Of a stretch of 32,425 nt of DNA, positions 1 through 6,240 are shown in pieces. Both the position numbers and the translations under genes were made by a program. This DNA comes from JBOHER01 sp050701115 (GTDB taxonomy: Bacteria; Actinomycetota; Actinomycetes; Mycobacteriales; Pseudonocardiaceae). How positions within the stretch are numbered: position 1 is the stretch's first letter; each line of letters opens with the position of its first letter. The notes under the pieces are model-generated. The model was not told the origin of the DNA and made no database searches. It saw only the letters and a list, made by a program, of their open reading frames with translations. The stretch lies in assembly GCA_050701115.1 (NCBI GenBank), contig JBOHER010000454.1, forward strand, positions 1-32,425, in the 5' to 3' direction.

Positions 1-751
1 TGTCGGCGAGGCGCGCCGGGATCACGTCGGCGACCGCTTTTTCCGCCTCCCGGAGGGGAGGGTCGGCCGCACGGGCTGGTTCCGCCGCGCCGGGCACGCT
101 GGGGACCGCGTCGGGGACTTCCGACGCCGTCTCGGCAGTCGTGACCACCGCATCCGCACCAAGCCCGGTGACCGCGCCGAGCAGGCCGGACTGGCCGCGT
201 GCGGAGCGCGTCCCCGGATCGGTGTTCACGAGTTCGGTGGTGGACACCGCGCGCCCGGGGGAGCCCACCGCACCGGCGAGGGAATCGGTCACCGATGCGA
301 GGTTGGTGGCGGTGCCACTCAGCAGCGTGTCCAGTCCGAGTAACGCTGTCGGGTGCCCACCGTCGGCCGCCGCGTGCGCGGCATCGCTGTTCTTGGCCGC
401 GTGCACCAACTGGCGGACCATCTCGACCTTGGCCGAAGCGACCTGCTCGGCGGCGTGCTCGAGCCGGTCGGCGGCCTGGTTGGCACCGCGGGTGGCCGCG
501 GTCAGCGAACCGCTGTCCGGGTCGACGAACGGAGCCCACCGGGCGCGCGCCGCATCGCCCGCCTCCCCCGCCATGGCTTCCAGCGCGCCGCCCGCCGAGG
601 CGTCCGCGTCACCCGCGAGCGCACCGATCGCGCCCGCCGCCTCGCGCCACGCCGTGGCCTGTGCGCGCATCGCGTCTTCATCGGCCTCCGGCCAGGACAG
701 CCCGGTGCGCGCTGCGACGCCGGCGAGCTCAGCGGGCAACTCGATTCCCAT
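1..751 (-). CDS. WXG100-like / CpnT-type large protein, N-terminal part (cut by window edge)
   Basis: The frame is open from an ATG at 751 to the left edge (250 codons, no stop), so only the N-terminus is present. It begins MGIELPAELAGVAARTG and continues with a W-P-E-A-D-E-D segment. This matches my recollection of the helical WXG100-like domain at the start of CpnT-type and other actinobacterial polymorphic toxins exported by type VII secretion. The next ~110 residues are Ala-rich and helical (R-W-A-P-F-V-D, then an amphipathic stretch with H-A-A-E-Q-V-A). The tail is low-complexity Ala/Val/Pro, as in linkers before a C-terminal effector domain. The start lies 3 nt after the stop of the EspC-like gene, so the two are probably co-translated. 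Family is inferred from motif style; the effector domain, if any, lies outside the window. Confidence 0.6.
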   Translation of the reverse strand, partial: MGIELPAELAGVAARTGLSWPEADEDAMRAQATAWREAAGAIGALAGDADASAGGALEAMAGEAGDAARARWAPFVDPDSGSLTAATRGANQAADRLEHAAEQVASAKVEMVRQLVHAAKNSDAAHAAADGGHPTALLGLDTLLSGTATNLASVTDSLAGAVGSPGRAVSTTELVNTDPGTRSARGQSGLLGAVTGLGADAVVTTAETASEVPDAVPSVPGAAEPARAADPPLREAEKAVADVIPARLAD

Positions 752-754
752 GGA

Positions 755-1102
755 TCAGCCCTCCCCGCCGAGAGTCCGGCCGATGTCGCGGCCGGCAGCG
801 GTGATGCCGATGATCGCCGACTCGTCGGCCGCCCGGTACTCGGTCGCCGCATCGGCGAACTTCGTGCCCATCTCGCCGAGCCCTGGGCGCAGGCCTGCGA
901 TCAGGTCCAGCGCGTGGGCAGCGGGATCGGCGTGCGCCGCCGCGAAGCTCGCGCCGACCGCATCGGTTCCCCACGCGGGGCCACCGCTCGCCAGCGCGGA
1001 CCGGAGCGCGTCGGCGGCTTTCCCTGCGCGCTCGGCGAATCCGTCGAAATCCCCCGAACGCGCGGCCAGCCGATCGGCATCCGCGAAGAATCCTTCGGTC
1101 AT
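755..1102 (-). CDS. EspC/WXG100-like type VII secretion target protein
   Basis: This is a 115-residue helical protein starting MTEGFFADADRLAARSGDF. It carries a central W-G-T-D-x-x-G-x-S-F motif, like the W-G/W-x-G turn of the ESX secretion-associated EspC (DUF2580) family, followed by a second helix ending D-A-A-T-E-Y. An earlier in-frame ATG at 1117 exists, but the ATG at 1102 overlaps the TGA of the upstream gene as ATGA, the usual translational-coupling arrangement, so I chose it. It sits between a YbaB-like gene and a WXG100-like giant gene, a grouping typical of type VII secretion substrate cassettes. It probably serves as a secreted partner or chaperone of the downstream protein; that role is inferred. 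Confidence 0.7.
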   Translation of the reverse strand: MTEGFFADADRLAARSGDFDGFAERAGKAADALRSALASGGPAWGTDAVGASFAAAHADPAAHALDLIAGLRPGLGEMGTKFADAATEYRAADESAIIGITAAGRDIGRTLGGEG

Positions 1103-1560
1103 CGCGATCGGCTCCACCCGTCGGTCAACCAGCTGGCGGACTCGAAGTCCTCGTCCTCATCGGCACCGGGGTCGCCGGGTGCCTGCCCGCTGGACTCGGG
1201 GGCGATTTCCACCGGGTCCAGATCAGCGGTGCCGAGCAGCAAGGCCTGCGGGTCGGTGCCTGCCGGGAGTGCGGGCGCGAGCACCTCGCCTGCATCGGAC
1301 AGCGCCCGCACCGTCGCCATCGCGGTCAACCGGACGATCTCCTTCGCCAACTCGGGCGGCCGGTAAGTCCGATAGGCGTCATCGGACAGGGTCAGGTCGG
1401 TCACAGTGCCCCGAGGGCCGACCGTGACGGTCACCGATCCGTCCGCGCTGCTCACTGTCGCGCTGATCGCCGACAGCTCCCGATGGGTGTCCGCGAGGTG
1501 TTCCCTGCTCCTGCGGTAGCCCGCGAGGAGCTCATCGACGCGGGCCCGGTGATCGGTCAC
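1099..1560 (-). CDS. YbaB/EbfC-like protein of a type VII secretion cassette
   Basis: This 153-residue protein has an N-terminal helix, then a beta stretch S-V-T-V-T-V-G-P-R-G-T-V-T-D-L, then a helix with P-P-E-L-A-K-E-I. That is the layout of YbaB/EbfC nucleoid-associated proteins. The acidic C-terminal ~50 residues (DEDEDFES) lie beyond the usual ~100-residue YbaB core. Translation starts at a GTG preceded by GGAGG 5 nt upstream. It is the first gene of the minus-strand cassette and overlaps the EspC-like gene by 4 nt. YbaB-like proteins often precede EspC-like genes in actinobacteria, but their role there is not settled. Whether this copy binds DNA or acts as a secretion accessory cannot be told from sequence. 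Confidence 0.65.
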   Translation of the reverse strand: MTDHRARVDELLAGYRRSREHLADTHRELSAISATVSSADGSVTVTVGPRGTVTDLTLSDDAYRTYRPPELAKEIVRLTAMATVRALSDAGEVLAPALPAGTDPQALLLGTADLDPVEIAPESSGQAPGDPGADEDEDFESASWLTDGWSRSR

Positions 1561-1608
1561 GACATCCTCCGATCGCGGTGTCTTCTCGGCAGAGCTCTTA
1601 GACGCTAA

Positions 1609-1632
1609 CGCACCCGAAACGGTTCCGGTGCG
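1609..1632. repeat. Inverted repeat upstream of the YbaB-like gene
   Basis: CGCACC at 1609-1614 is matched by GGTGCG at 1627-1632, and the 12-nt centre can itself pair partly (CGAAAC/GGTTCC). It lies in the 124-bp gap after the PH-domain gene and about 50 nt upstream of the YbaB-like start. It could be a terminator for the upstream gene or an operator for the secretion cassette. There is no T-run. Confidence 0.35.
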
Positions 1633-1684
1633 CTACCGAATGTTTTCGCTACCAGGCAGCCCAGACTCCCGCGTGCTCACGACC

Positions 1685-2263
1685 TCAACGCCCTCGGCGG
1701 GTGCTCGGTGGCTCTTCGGGGGCGTCGCCCTCGAGGTACTCACGTGTCTGCTCCGGGCGGGCGAAGTCGTCGTAGGGGTTGTCGTTGACCTCGCGGTAGA
1801 TCGCGGTGTGAATCCGTTCCACACCAGGGATGTCGTCGAACTGCAGAGGCTGCTCCGAAGCGGACTCGATCACCAATGTGCCGCAGCCGAAGATCCGGTC
1901 GACCAGATCGTGTTCGAACCGGACGCTGTTGATCCGGGTCATCGGGATGTCGATCCCGGTCCGCTTGACGACGCCTTCCCGCGCTATCACTCGATCGGTG
2001 GTGACGATGAAGTGCGTGGTGCGCCAGCGCACGAACGGAGCGAGCACCAACCACGCGAGCACGATGAACGCGACGACCCCGATCGCGATCAGCGAGACGA
2101 GGTCCCACGGCGGCGGCGCCTCCCGCGCCAGCATGCCGAGCCAGATACCGCCACCGATGGTGATGATGCCGACGATGACCGGCACGATGAGCATCTTGAA
2201 ATGCGGATGCCGGTGCGCGACGATCCGCTCGCCCTCACTGAGCAGGTCCTGCGGGAAGGCCAC
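1685..2263 (-). CDS. Membrane PH-domain (bPH2/DUF304) protein
   Basis: This is a 192-residue inner-membrane protein. After a short cytoplasmic start (MAFPQDLLSEGERIVAHRHP) come two hydrophobic segments at roughly residues 24-45 (IVPVIVGIITIGGGIWL) and 57-78 (LIAIGVVAFIVLAWLVL). Then follows the bacterial PH domain: H-F-I-V-T-T-D-R-V-I-x-R-E-G, I-P-M-T-R-I-N-S-V and a Phe-Gly-containing strand, as in YdbS/YdbT-like DUF304 proteins. The tail is hydrophilic. Start is GTG with AGGAG upstream. It lies next to birA, the same neighbourhood as the PH-domain gene Rv3278c in M. tuberculosis (from memory). Function of the family is unclear; a role in membrane homeostasis is only an inference. Confidence 0.85.
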   Translation of the reverse strand: MAFPQDLLSEGERIVAHRHPHFKMLIVPVIVGIITIGGGIWLGMLAREAPPPWDLVSLIAIGVVAFIVLAWLVLAPFVRWRTTHFIVTTDRVIAREGVVKRTGIDIPMTRINSVRFEHDLVDRIFGCGTLVIESASEQPLQFDDIPGVERIHTAIYREVNDNPYDDFARPEQTREYLEGDAPEEPPSTRRGR

Positions 2264-2324
2264 CTCGCCACACTCCTGATTCGTACCTGCGGTTCACGAC
2301 TGGCTCAACCGTACCGAGCATCGG

Positions 2325-3170
2325 CTAGGGCTGTGCCCGCACGTGCACCACGTCCCCTGCGGACACGGTTTGCCGTGCGCCGTCATCGGTCTCGACGATC
2401 AGCTGTCCGAGCGGATCGACGTCGGCGGCCCGGCCGGTCATCCGGGCACCGCCGGGCAGTTCGACCCGAACGCGCGTATCGACGGTCGAGCAGTGCCGCC
2501 GATACTCGGCGAGCAACTCGGCAAGCGCGAGGTCGCCGCACGCCGCACGCCAGGCCGCCTCCCGTGCACCGAACGCGCGCAGCAGGGTGATCGCGACCTG
2601 CGCACGGTCGGTGCTGCTCGCACCGTGCTCGGCCAGCGAGGCGGCGGGCAAGCCACCAGGTCCAGGCGGCACATCGGACATCGGCAGCACGTTGACGCCG
2701 ATACCGAGCACCACGGCGAACTCATCGCTGCCGGACAGCGGAACCAGTTCGGACAGGATGCCCGCACCTTTCCCGCGCGGTTCTTCCTTCCCGAGCAGCA
2801 TGTCGTTGGGCCATTTCAAGACCGCGGGAACGCCGAGCCAACTGGTCAGATCCATCAGGGCGAGCCCGGCGACGATCGCCAGCGAGCCGATGCCTCGCAA
2901 CGGCACGCCCTGCGGACGCAGCAGCACGCTCAGGTAGAGGCCGGAGCCTGCTGGCGAACTCCACGATCGGGACAGCCTGCCCACCCCGGCCGTCTGCTGT
3001 TCGGCGATCAGCACGGTCCGGTCGGCCGCCCCCGTGGCCGCCGCGGCGCACAGGTCGGCGTTGGTGGAACCGGTGCTTGCCACCACGTCCAACACGGTGA
3101 ACGGACCGTTCGGCGCGACGAGTTCGGCTTGTAGGCGCGCCGCGTCCAGTGGGATGCCCTCGGTAGTCAT
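2325..3170 (-). CDS. birA: Biotin--[acetyl-CoA-carboxylase] ligase (monofunctional BirA)
   Basis: This enzyme activates biotin with ATP and transfers it to the lysine of biotin carboxyl carrier domains, here the accA-type subunit in the same window. The 281-residue protein lacks the N-terminal helix-turn-helix of E. coli BirA, so it should not act as a repressor. Visible motifs are S-T-G-S-T-N near residue 32, the adenylate/biotin loop A-G-V-G-R-L-S-R-S-W at 61-70, K-W-P-N-D, and V-V-L-G-I-G-V-N-V. The C-terminal SH3-like domain holds G-R-A-A-D-V-D-P-L-G-Q-L. The loop is G-V-G-R-L-S-R rather than the common G-R-G-R-x-G-R. It is divergent from accD across 81 bp and appears leaderless: TAGGGT lies 6 nt before the ATG with no Shine-Dalgarno sequence. 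Confidence 0.93.
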   Translation of the reverse strand: MTTEGIPLDAARLQAELVAPNGPFTVLDVVASTGSTNADLCAAAATGAADRTVLIAEQQTAGVGRLSRSWSSPAGSGLYLSVLLRPQGVPLRGIGSLAIVAGLALMDLTSWLGVPAVLKWPNDMLLGKEEPRGKGAGILSELVPLSGSDEFAVVLGIGVNVLPMSDVPPGPGGLPAASLAEHGASSTDRAQVAITLLRAFGAREAAWRAACGDLALAELLAEYRRHCSTVDTRVRVELPGGARMTGRAADVDPLGQLIVETDDGARQTVSAGDVVHVRAQP

Positions 3171-3176
3171 GTTCCC

Positions 3177-3182
3177 ACCCTA
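3177..3182 (-). promoter_or_regulatory. Putative -10 (TAGGGT) of birA, leaderless
   Basis: On the minus strand TAGGGT is followed by 6 nt and then the birA ATG, so transcription would begin at or next to the start codon. No ribosome binding site is present. The -35 element is not clear. Confidence 0.45.
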
Positions 3183-3237
3183 GGACCGCGTCAGTGATGT
3201 TGCCGACGTCCCAGCCGCCGTCCCCGGTGGATCTGGA

Positions 3238-3243
3238 TAGGCT
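3238..3243 (+). promoter_or_regulatory. Putative -10 (TAGGCT) of accD5/pccB, leaderless
   Basis: TAGGCT lies 8 nt before the ATG at 3252 and no Shine-Dalgarno sequence separates them. This suggests a leaderless transcript. No good -35 box is visible. Confidence 0.45.
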
Positions 3244-3251
3244 GACCAGTC

Positions 3252-4898
3252 ATGAGCAGCGCAACGGAGCCATTCGGGTCGCCCGGGGCGGCCGACGAGA
3301 CAGCCGATATCCACACCACGGCTGGCAAGCTCGCCGATCTGTATCGGCGCAACGACGAGGCGGTGCACGCCGGTTCCGCCCGGGCGGTGGACAAGCAGCA
3401 CGCCAAGGGCAAGATGACCGCCCGCGAGCGCATCGACATGCTGCTCGACCCCGGTTCGTTCGTTGAGCTCGATGAACTGGCGCGGCACCGCTCGACGAAC
3501 TTCGGGCAGGAGCACAACCGCCCGTACGGCGACGGTGTCGTCACCGGCTACGGCACGGTCGACGGCCGCCCGGTGTGCGTGTTCAGCCAGGACGTCACCG
3601 TGTTCGGCGGCTCGCTCGGTGAGGTGTACGGCGAGAAGATCGTCAAGGTGATGGACCTGGCGATCAAGACCGGCCGCCCGATCGTCGGCATCAACGAGGG
3701 TGGCGGCGCACGAATCCAGGAAGGTGTCGTGTCGCTAGGTCTCTACGGCGAGATCTTCACCCGCAACGTCAAGGCGTCCGGTGTCGTCCCGCAGATCTCG
3801 CTGATCATGGGCGCCAACGCGGGTGGCCACGTCTATTCGCCCGCATTGACCGACTTCGTGGTGATGGTCGATGCGACCTCGCACATGTTCATCACCGGTC
3901 CCGACGTCATCAAGACCGTGACCGGCGAGGAGGTCAGTTTCGAGGACCTCGGCGGGGGCCGCACGCACAACACCAAGTCGGGCAACGCGCACTATCTCGG
4001 CAGCGACGAGGACGACGCGATTTCCTACGTCAAGGAGCTGCTGAGCTTCCTGCCGTCGAACAACCTTTCCGAGCCACCGGTCTTCGACGCTCCTGCGCAC
4101 TCGGGTGAATCCGTCGCCGACGACATCACCGACGAAGACCGCGAGCTGGACACCCTGATCCCTGACTCGCCGAATCAGCCCTACGACATGCACGAGGTCA
4201 TCCGCCGGGTCGTCGATGACGGCGAGTTCCTCGAGGTGCACGAGCTGTTCGCGCCCAACATCCTGGTCGGCTTCGGCCGGGTCGAGGGCCAGAGCGTTGG
4301 CATCGTGGCCAACCAGCCGACCCAGTTCGCGGGCTGCCTGGACATCGACGCCTCCGAGAAGGCAGCACGGTTCGTGCGCACGTGTGACGCGTTCGGCGTG
4401 CCGGTGCTGACCTTTGTGGACGTGCCGGGCTTCCTGCCGGGCACCGACCAGGAATGGAACGGCATCATCAGACGCGGCGCGAAGCTGATCTACGCCTACG
4501 CCGAGGCCACTGTCCCGCTGGTCACCGTGATCACCCGCAAGGCCTACGGCGGCGCTTACGACGTGATGGGCTCCAAGCACCTGGGCGCGGACATCAACCT
4601 TGCGTGGCCGACGGCGCAGATCGCGGTGATGGGCGCTCAGGGTGCGGCCAACATCGTGCACCGCAAGACGCTGGCCACCGCCGTCGATGAAGGCGCAGAT
4701 GTCGAGGCGCTCCGAGCCGAGCTGATCCAGGAGTACGAGGACACCCTCTGCAACCCCTACGTCGCCTCGGAGCGCGGGTACATCGACTCGGTCATTCCGC
4801 CGTCCTTCACCCGCGGCTACGTCGCCCGCTCGCTGCGTATGCTGCGCGACAAGCGGGAGAGCCTGCCACCCAAGAAGCACGGCAACATCCCTCTGTGA
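3252..4898 (+). CDS. accD5: Acyl-CoA carboxylase beta subunit, propionyl-CoA type (AccD5/PccB)
   Basis: This is the carboxyltransferase subunit that moves CO2 from carboxybiotin to propionyl-CoA, giving methylmalonyl-CoA in the cytoplasm. The 548 residues form two crotonase-like halves. The first has G-R-P-I-V-G-I-N-E-G-G-G-A-R-I-Q-E-G, the acyl-CoA-binding region, and G-A-N-A-G-G-H-V-Y-S-P. The second has F-V-D-V-P-G-F-L-P-G and A-Y-G-G-A-Y-D-V-M-G-S-K. The residue after A-Y is Asp437, matching from memory the Asp that favours propionyl-CoA over acetyl-CoA in Streptomyces PccB (D422) and mycobacterial AccD5 (D437). It is followed by its epsilon subunit after 139 bp of strongly structured DNA. 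Propionyl-CoA preference also fits the mutAB-meaB operon nearby. Confidence 0.96.
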   Translation: MSSATEPFGSPGAADETADIHTTAGKLADLYRRNDEAVHAGSARAVDKQHAKGKMTARERIDMLLDPGSFVELDELARHRSTNFGQEHNRPYGDGVVTGYGTVDGRPVCVFSQDVTVFGGSLGEVYGEKIVKVMDLAIKTGRPIVGINEGGGARIQEGVVSLGLYGEIFTRNVKASGVVPQISLIMGANAGGHVYSPALTDFVVMVDATSHMFITGPDVIKTVTGEEVSFEDLGGGRTHNTKSGNAHYLGSDEDDAISYVKELLSFLPSNNLSEPPVFDAPAHSGESVADDITDEDRELDTLIPDSPNQPYDMHEVIRRVVDDGEFLEVHELFAPNILVGFGRVEGQSVGIVANQPTQFAGCLDIDASEKAARFVRTCDAFGVPVLTFVDVPGFLPGTDQEWNGIIRRGAKLIYAYAEATVPLVTVITRKAYGGAYDVMGSKHLGADINLAWPTAQIAVMGAQGAANIVHRKTLATAVDEGADVEALRAELIQEYEDTLCNPYVASERGYIDSVIPPSFTRGYVARSLRMLRDKRESLPPKKHGNIPL

Positions 4899-4906
4899 CC
4901 CCGCAC

Positions 4907-5013
4907 CCTCGTGCGTGAATGTTGTTGCATGGGCAACCTTCAGCACTCACGAGCATTCGACGCGACGTCGTGAGTGACCAGGGTTGCCGGAACAACAACA
5001 TTCACGCACGAGG
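4907..5013. repeat. Large nested inverted repeat between accD5 and accE
   Basis: Outer arms of 21 bp (4907-4927 and 4993-5013) are perfect reverse complements, starting CCTCGTGCGTGAATG on the left. A further 7-bp pair (GGCAACC 4932-4938, GGTTGCC 4982-4988) and an inner 9-bp pair (CACTCACGA 4944-4952, TCGTGAGTG 4968-4976) leave a 15-nt loop. The whole could fold into a ~107-nt hairpin or cruciform. It lies entirely in the accD5-accE gap, ending 25 nt before the accE start. It could be an attenuator, an RNA-processing site or a small mobile palindromic repeat. Confidence 0.85.
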
Positions 5014-5037
5014 ACTGCACCACGCTGGAAGGCAACG

Positions 5038-5274
5038 ATGAGCGAAGAGGACACCACCGAGTCCGCTCGGCGGCCGGTGTTGCGGGTTGTGCGCGGCACC
5101 CCGGATGAGTTCGAACTCGCTGCGCTCACCGCGGTCGTGGCCGCTGCGGCGTCGCAAGCAGGAGCAGCGCCCGAGCCGAAGCGCCGCTCGGTGTGGGCGG
5201 ACCCGGCGACCCGGCTGCGGGCACCCCTGCAGGCCGAGCCAGGCGCCTGGCGGGCATCCGGTCTGCCCCGATAA
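5038..5274 (+). CDS. accE5: Acyl-CoA carboxylase epsilon subunit
   Basis: This small protein (78 residues) binds and stimulates actinobacterial AccA-AccD complexes. The family signature is clear: V-L-R-V-V-R-G-T-P-D-E-F-E-L-A-A-L-T-A-V near residues 13-32, a basic patch with a single W in R-R-S-V-W-A-D-P, and the terminal G-A-W-R-A-S-G-L-P-R. A longer reading frame from 4984 exists, but its first codons lie inside the upstream inverted repeat. The ATG at 5038 has a GGAAGG 5 nt upstream and gives the usual length, so I prefer it. It belongs with accD5, but the 107-bp repeat between them may set the ratio of the two subunits. Confidence 0.92.
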   Translation: MSEEDTTESARRPVLRVVRGTPDEFELAALTAVVAAAASQAGAAPEPKRRSVWADPATRLRAPLQAEPGAWRASGLPR

Positions 5275-5291
5275 CGCTCAGCCCACGGCGA
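5275..5291 (+). repeat. 17-bp direct repeat, copy 1
   Basis: CGCTCAGCCCACGGCGA begins at the accE stop region and recurs exactly at 5362-5378. It lies in the 335-bp gene-free stretch between accE and maf (5275-5609), where I see no convincing coding frame, only repeats and hairpins. Confidence 0.6.
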
Positions 5292-5310
5292 CCGGCACGC
5301 AGTTCAGCGG

Positions 5311-5359
5311 GCCGAAGGTCCCCTTGGCGTGCGTATTCGGTACCGAAGGACACCCTCGG
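5311..5359. repeat. Imperfect hairpin with an internal 12-bp palindrome
   Basis: GCCGAAGGTCCCCTTGG at 5311-5327 pairs imperfectly with the segment ending CACCCTCGGC at 5360. The apical part contains the perfect palindrome TTCGGTACCGAA at 5336-5347. It may act as the terminator of the accD5-accE transcript, or be a degraded copy of an intergenic repeat. Confidence 0.4.
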
Positions 5360-5361
5360 CT

Positions 5362-5378
5362 CGCTCAGCCCACGGCGA
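5362..5378 (+). repeat. 17-bp direct repeat, copy 2
   Basis: This is an exact second copy of the 17-mer at 5275-5291, 87 bp downstream. The two copies flank the imperfect hairpin at 5311-5359, which could mean a small duplicated or inserted segment. Confidence 0.6.
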
Positions 5379-5472
5379 GCAGTTCGCGTTCAGGTATCGA
5401 CGCGGCCTGCACTGACGGCCACATGCAGGCATACCGTCGGGACAGGGCCATCAGCGCGCGGAAGCCGCGCTC

Positions 5473-5513
5473 AAGGGAGCTTTAGTGCGCATGATGCGCA
5501 CTAGAGCTCCCTT
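5473..5513. repeat. 41-bp near-perfect palindrome
   Basis: Two 20-nt arms (5473-5492 and 5494-5513) are separated by a single G. The left arm begins AAGGGAGCTTTAGTG and the right arm ends GAGCTCCCTT. There is one mismatch, which becomes a G-U pair in RNA. The hairpin would be strong but has no T-run after it. It lies about 97 nt upstream of the maf start. Confidence 0.8.
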
Positions 5514-5596
5514 CATGCCGTTTGGCGCCCCTCGAACCGCCACCTGGTGCTCCGCGACCCGGGCACCTCATCCGTGGCAGGCTGCGCCGGCGCACC

Positions 5597-5602
5597 TAGA
5601 CT
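5597..5602 (+). promoter_or_regulatory. Putative -10 (TAGACT) of maf, leaderless
   Basis: TAGACT lies 7 nt before the GTG at 5610. No Shine-Dalgarno sequence is present, which fits a leaderless mRNA and supports this start over the upstream in-frame one. Confidence 0.45.
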
Positions 5603-5609
5603 TCGGCCC

Positions 5610-6233
5610 GTGCGTTTCGTACTTGCCTCCGCCTCCCCCGCAAGGCTCGCCGTGCTCCGGGCGGCAGGCATCGAGCCGGTTGTCCGGGTCTCCGGGGTCG
5701 ATGAGGACGCACTCGCCGCGCGGCTCGACGATCCAACTCCCGAGCACCTGGTGACCGCACTGGCCCGCGCCAAAGCCGAAGCGGTGGCCGACCTGATCGC
5801 GCCCGAGTGTCCCGACGCGGTGGTCGTCGGCTGCGACTCGATGCTGTCCTTCGGCGGCGAGTTGGTGGGCAAGCCGAGCACCCCCGAGATAGGTCGCGCA
5901 CGCTGGCTGCGCATGTCCGGCGGAATCGGCGAGTTGCTCACCGGGCACGCCGTAGTCCGGCTGGACGGGGGTATGCGCACGAAGGAAACCAGCGCGAGCC
6001 AGACCACCATCGTGCGGTTCGCCATGCCGACCGAGCGGGAACTGGACGCCTACATCGCCACCGGCGAGCCGCTGGCGGTCGCCGGGGCGTTCACGCTGGA
6101 TGGCCTCGGCGGGTGGTTCATCGACGGGGTGGATGGCGACCCGTCCAGCGTGATCGGCATCAGCCTGCCACTGACCAGGCGCCTGCTCGCGGAGGTCGGC
6201 GTCAGCGTCGTGGATCTGTGGACGACCCGGTAG
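5610..6233 (+). CDS. maf: Maf-like nucleoside triphosphate pyrophosphatase
   Basis: Maf proteins hydrolyse non-canonical or pyrimidine nucleoside triphosphates to monophosphates and are linked to septum inhibition. The 207-residue protein starts V-R-F-V-L-A-S-A-S-P-A-R-L, the family's SxSPRR-like substrate motif, here with Ala in place of the first Arg. Further on are V-V-G-C-D-S-M with the catalytic-type Asp, G-K-P-S-T-P-E-I, and the G-A-F-T-L-D-G-L-G segment followed by D-G-D-P-S-S-V-I-G-I-S. The frame is open further upstream to 5547, but the residues there do not resemble Maf and the TAGACT-GTG arrangement favours 5610. It follows the accD5-accE pair as in mycobacteria and ends 7 nt from the convergent gene. 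Confidence 0.92.
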   Translation: MRFVLASASPARLAVLRAAGIEPVVRVSGVDEDALAARLDDPTPEHLVTALARAKAEAVADLIAPECPDAVVVGCDSMLSFGGELVGKPSTPEIGRARWLRMSGGIGELLTGHAVVRLDGGMRTKETSASQTTIVRFAMPTERELDAYIATGEPLAVAGAFTLDGLGGWFIDGVDGDPSSVIGISLPLTRRLLAEVGVSVVDLWTTR

Positions 6234-6240
6234 GGGCCAT

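Noticed and set aside
141..1427. A 428-codon plus-strand frame at the left end
   Set aside because: It is Ser/Ala/Pro-rich and lies opposite three minus-strand genes with clear type VII secretion signatures and coupled start/stop sites.
4984..5037. Longer N-terminus of the epsilon subunit
   Set aside because: The extra codons lie in the right arm of the inverted repeat and give residues unlike the family; the ATG at 5038 has a ribosome binding site.
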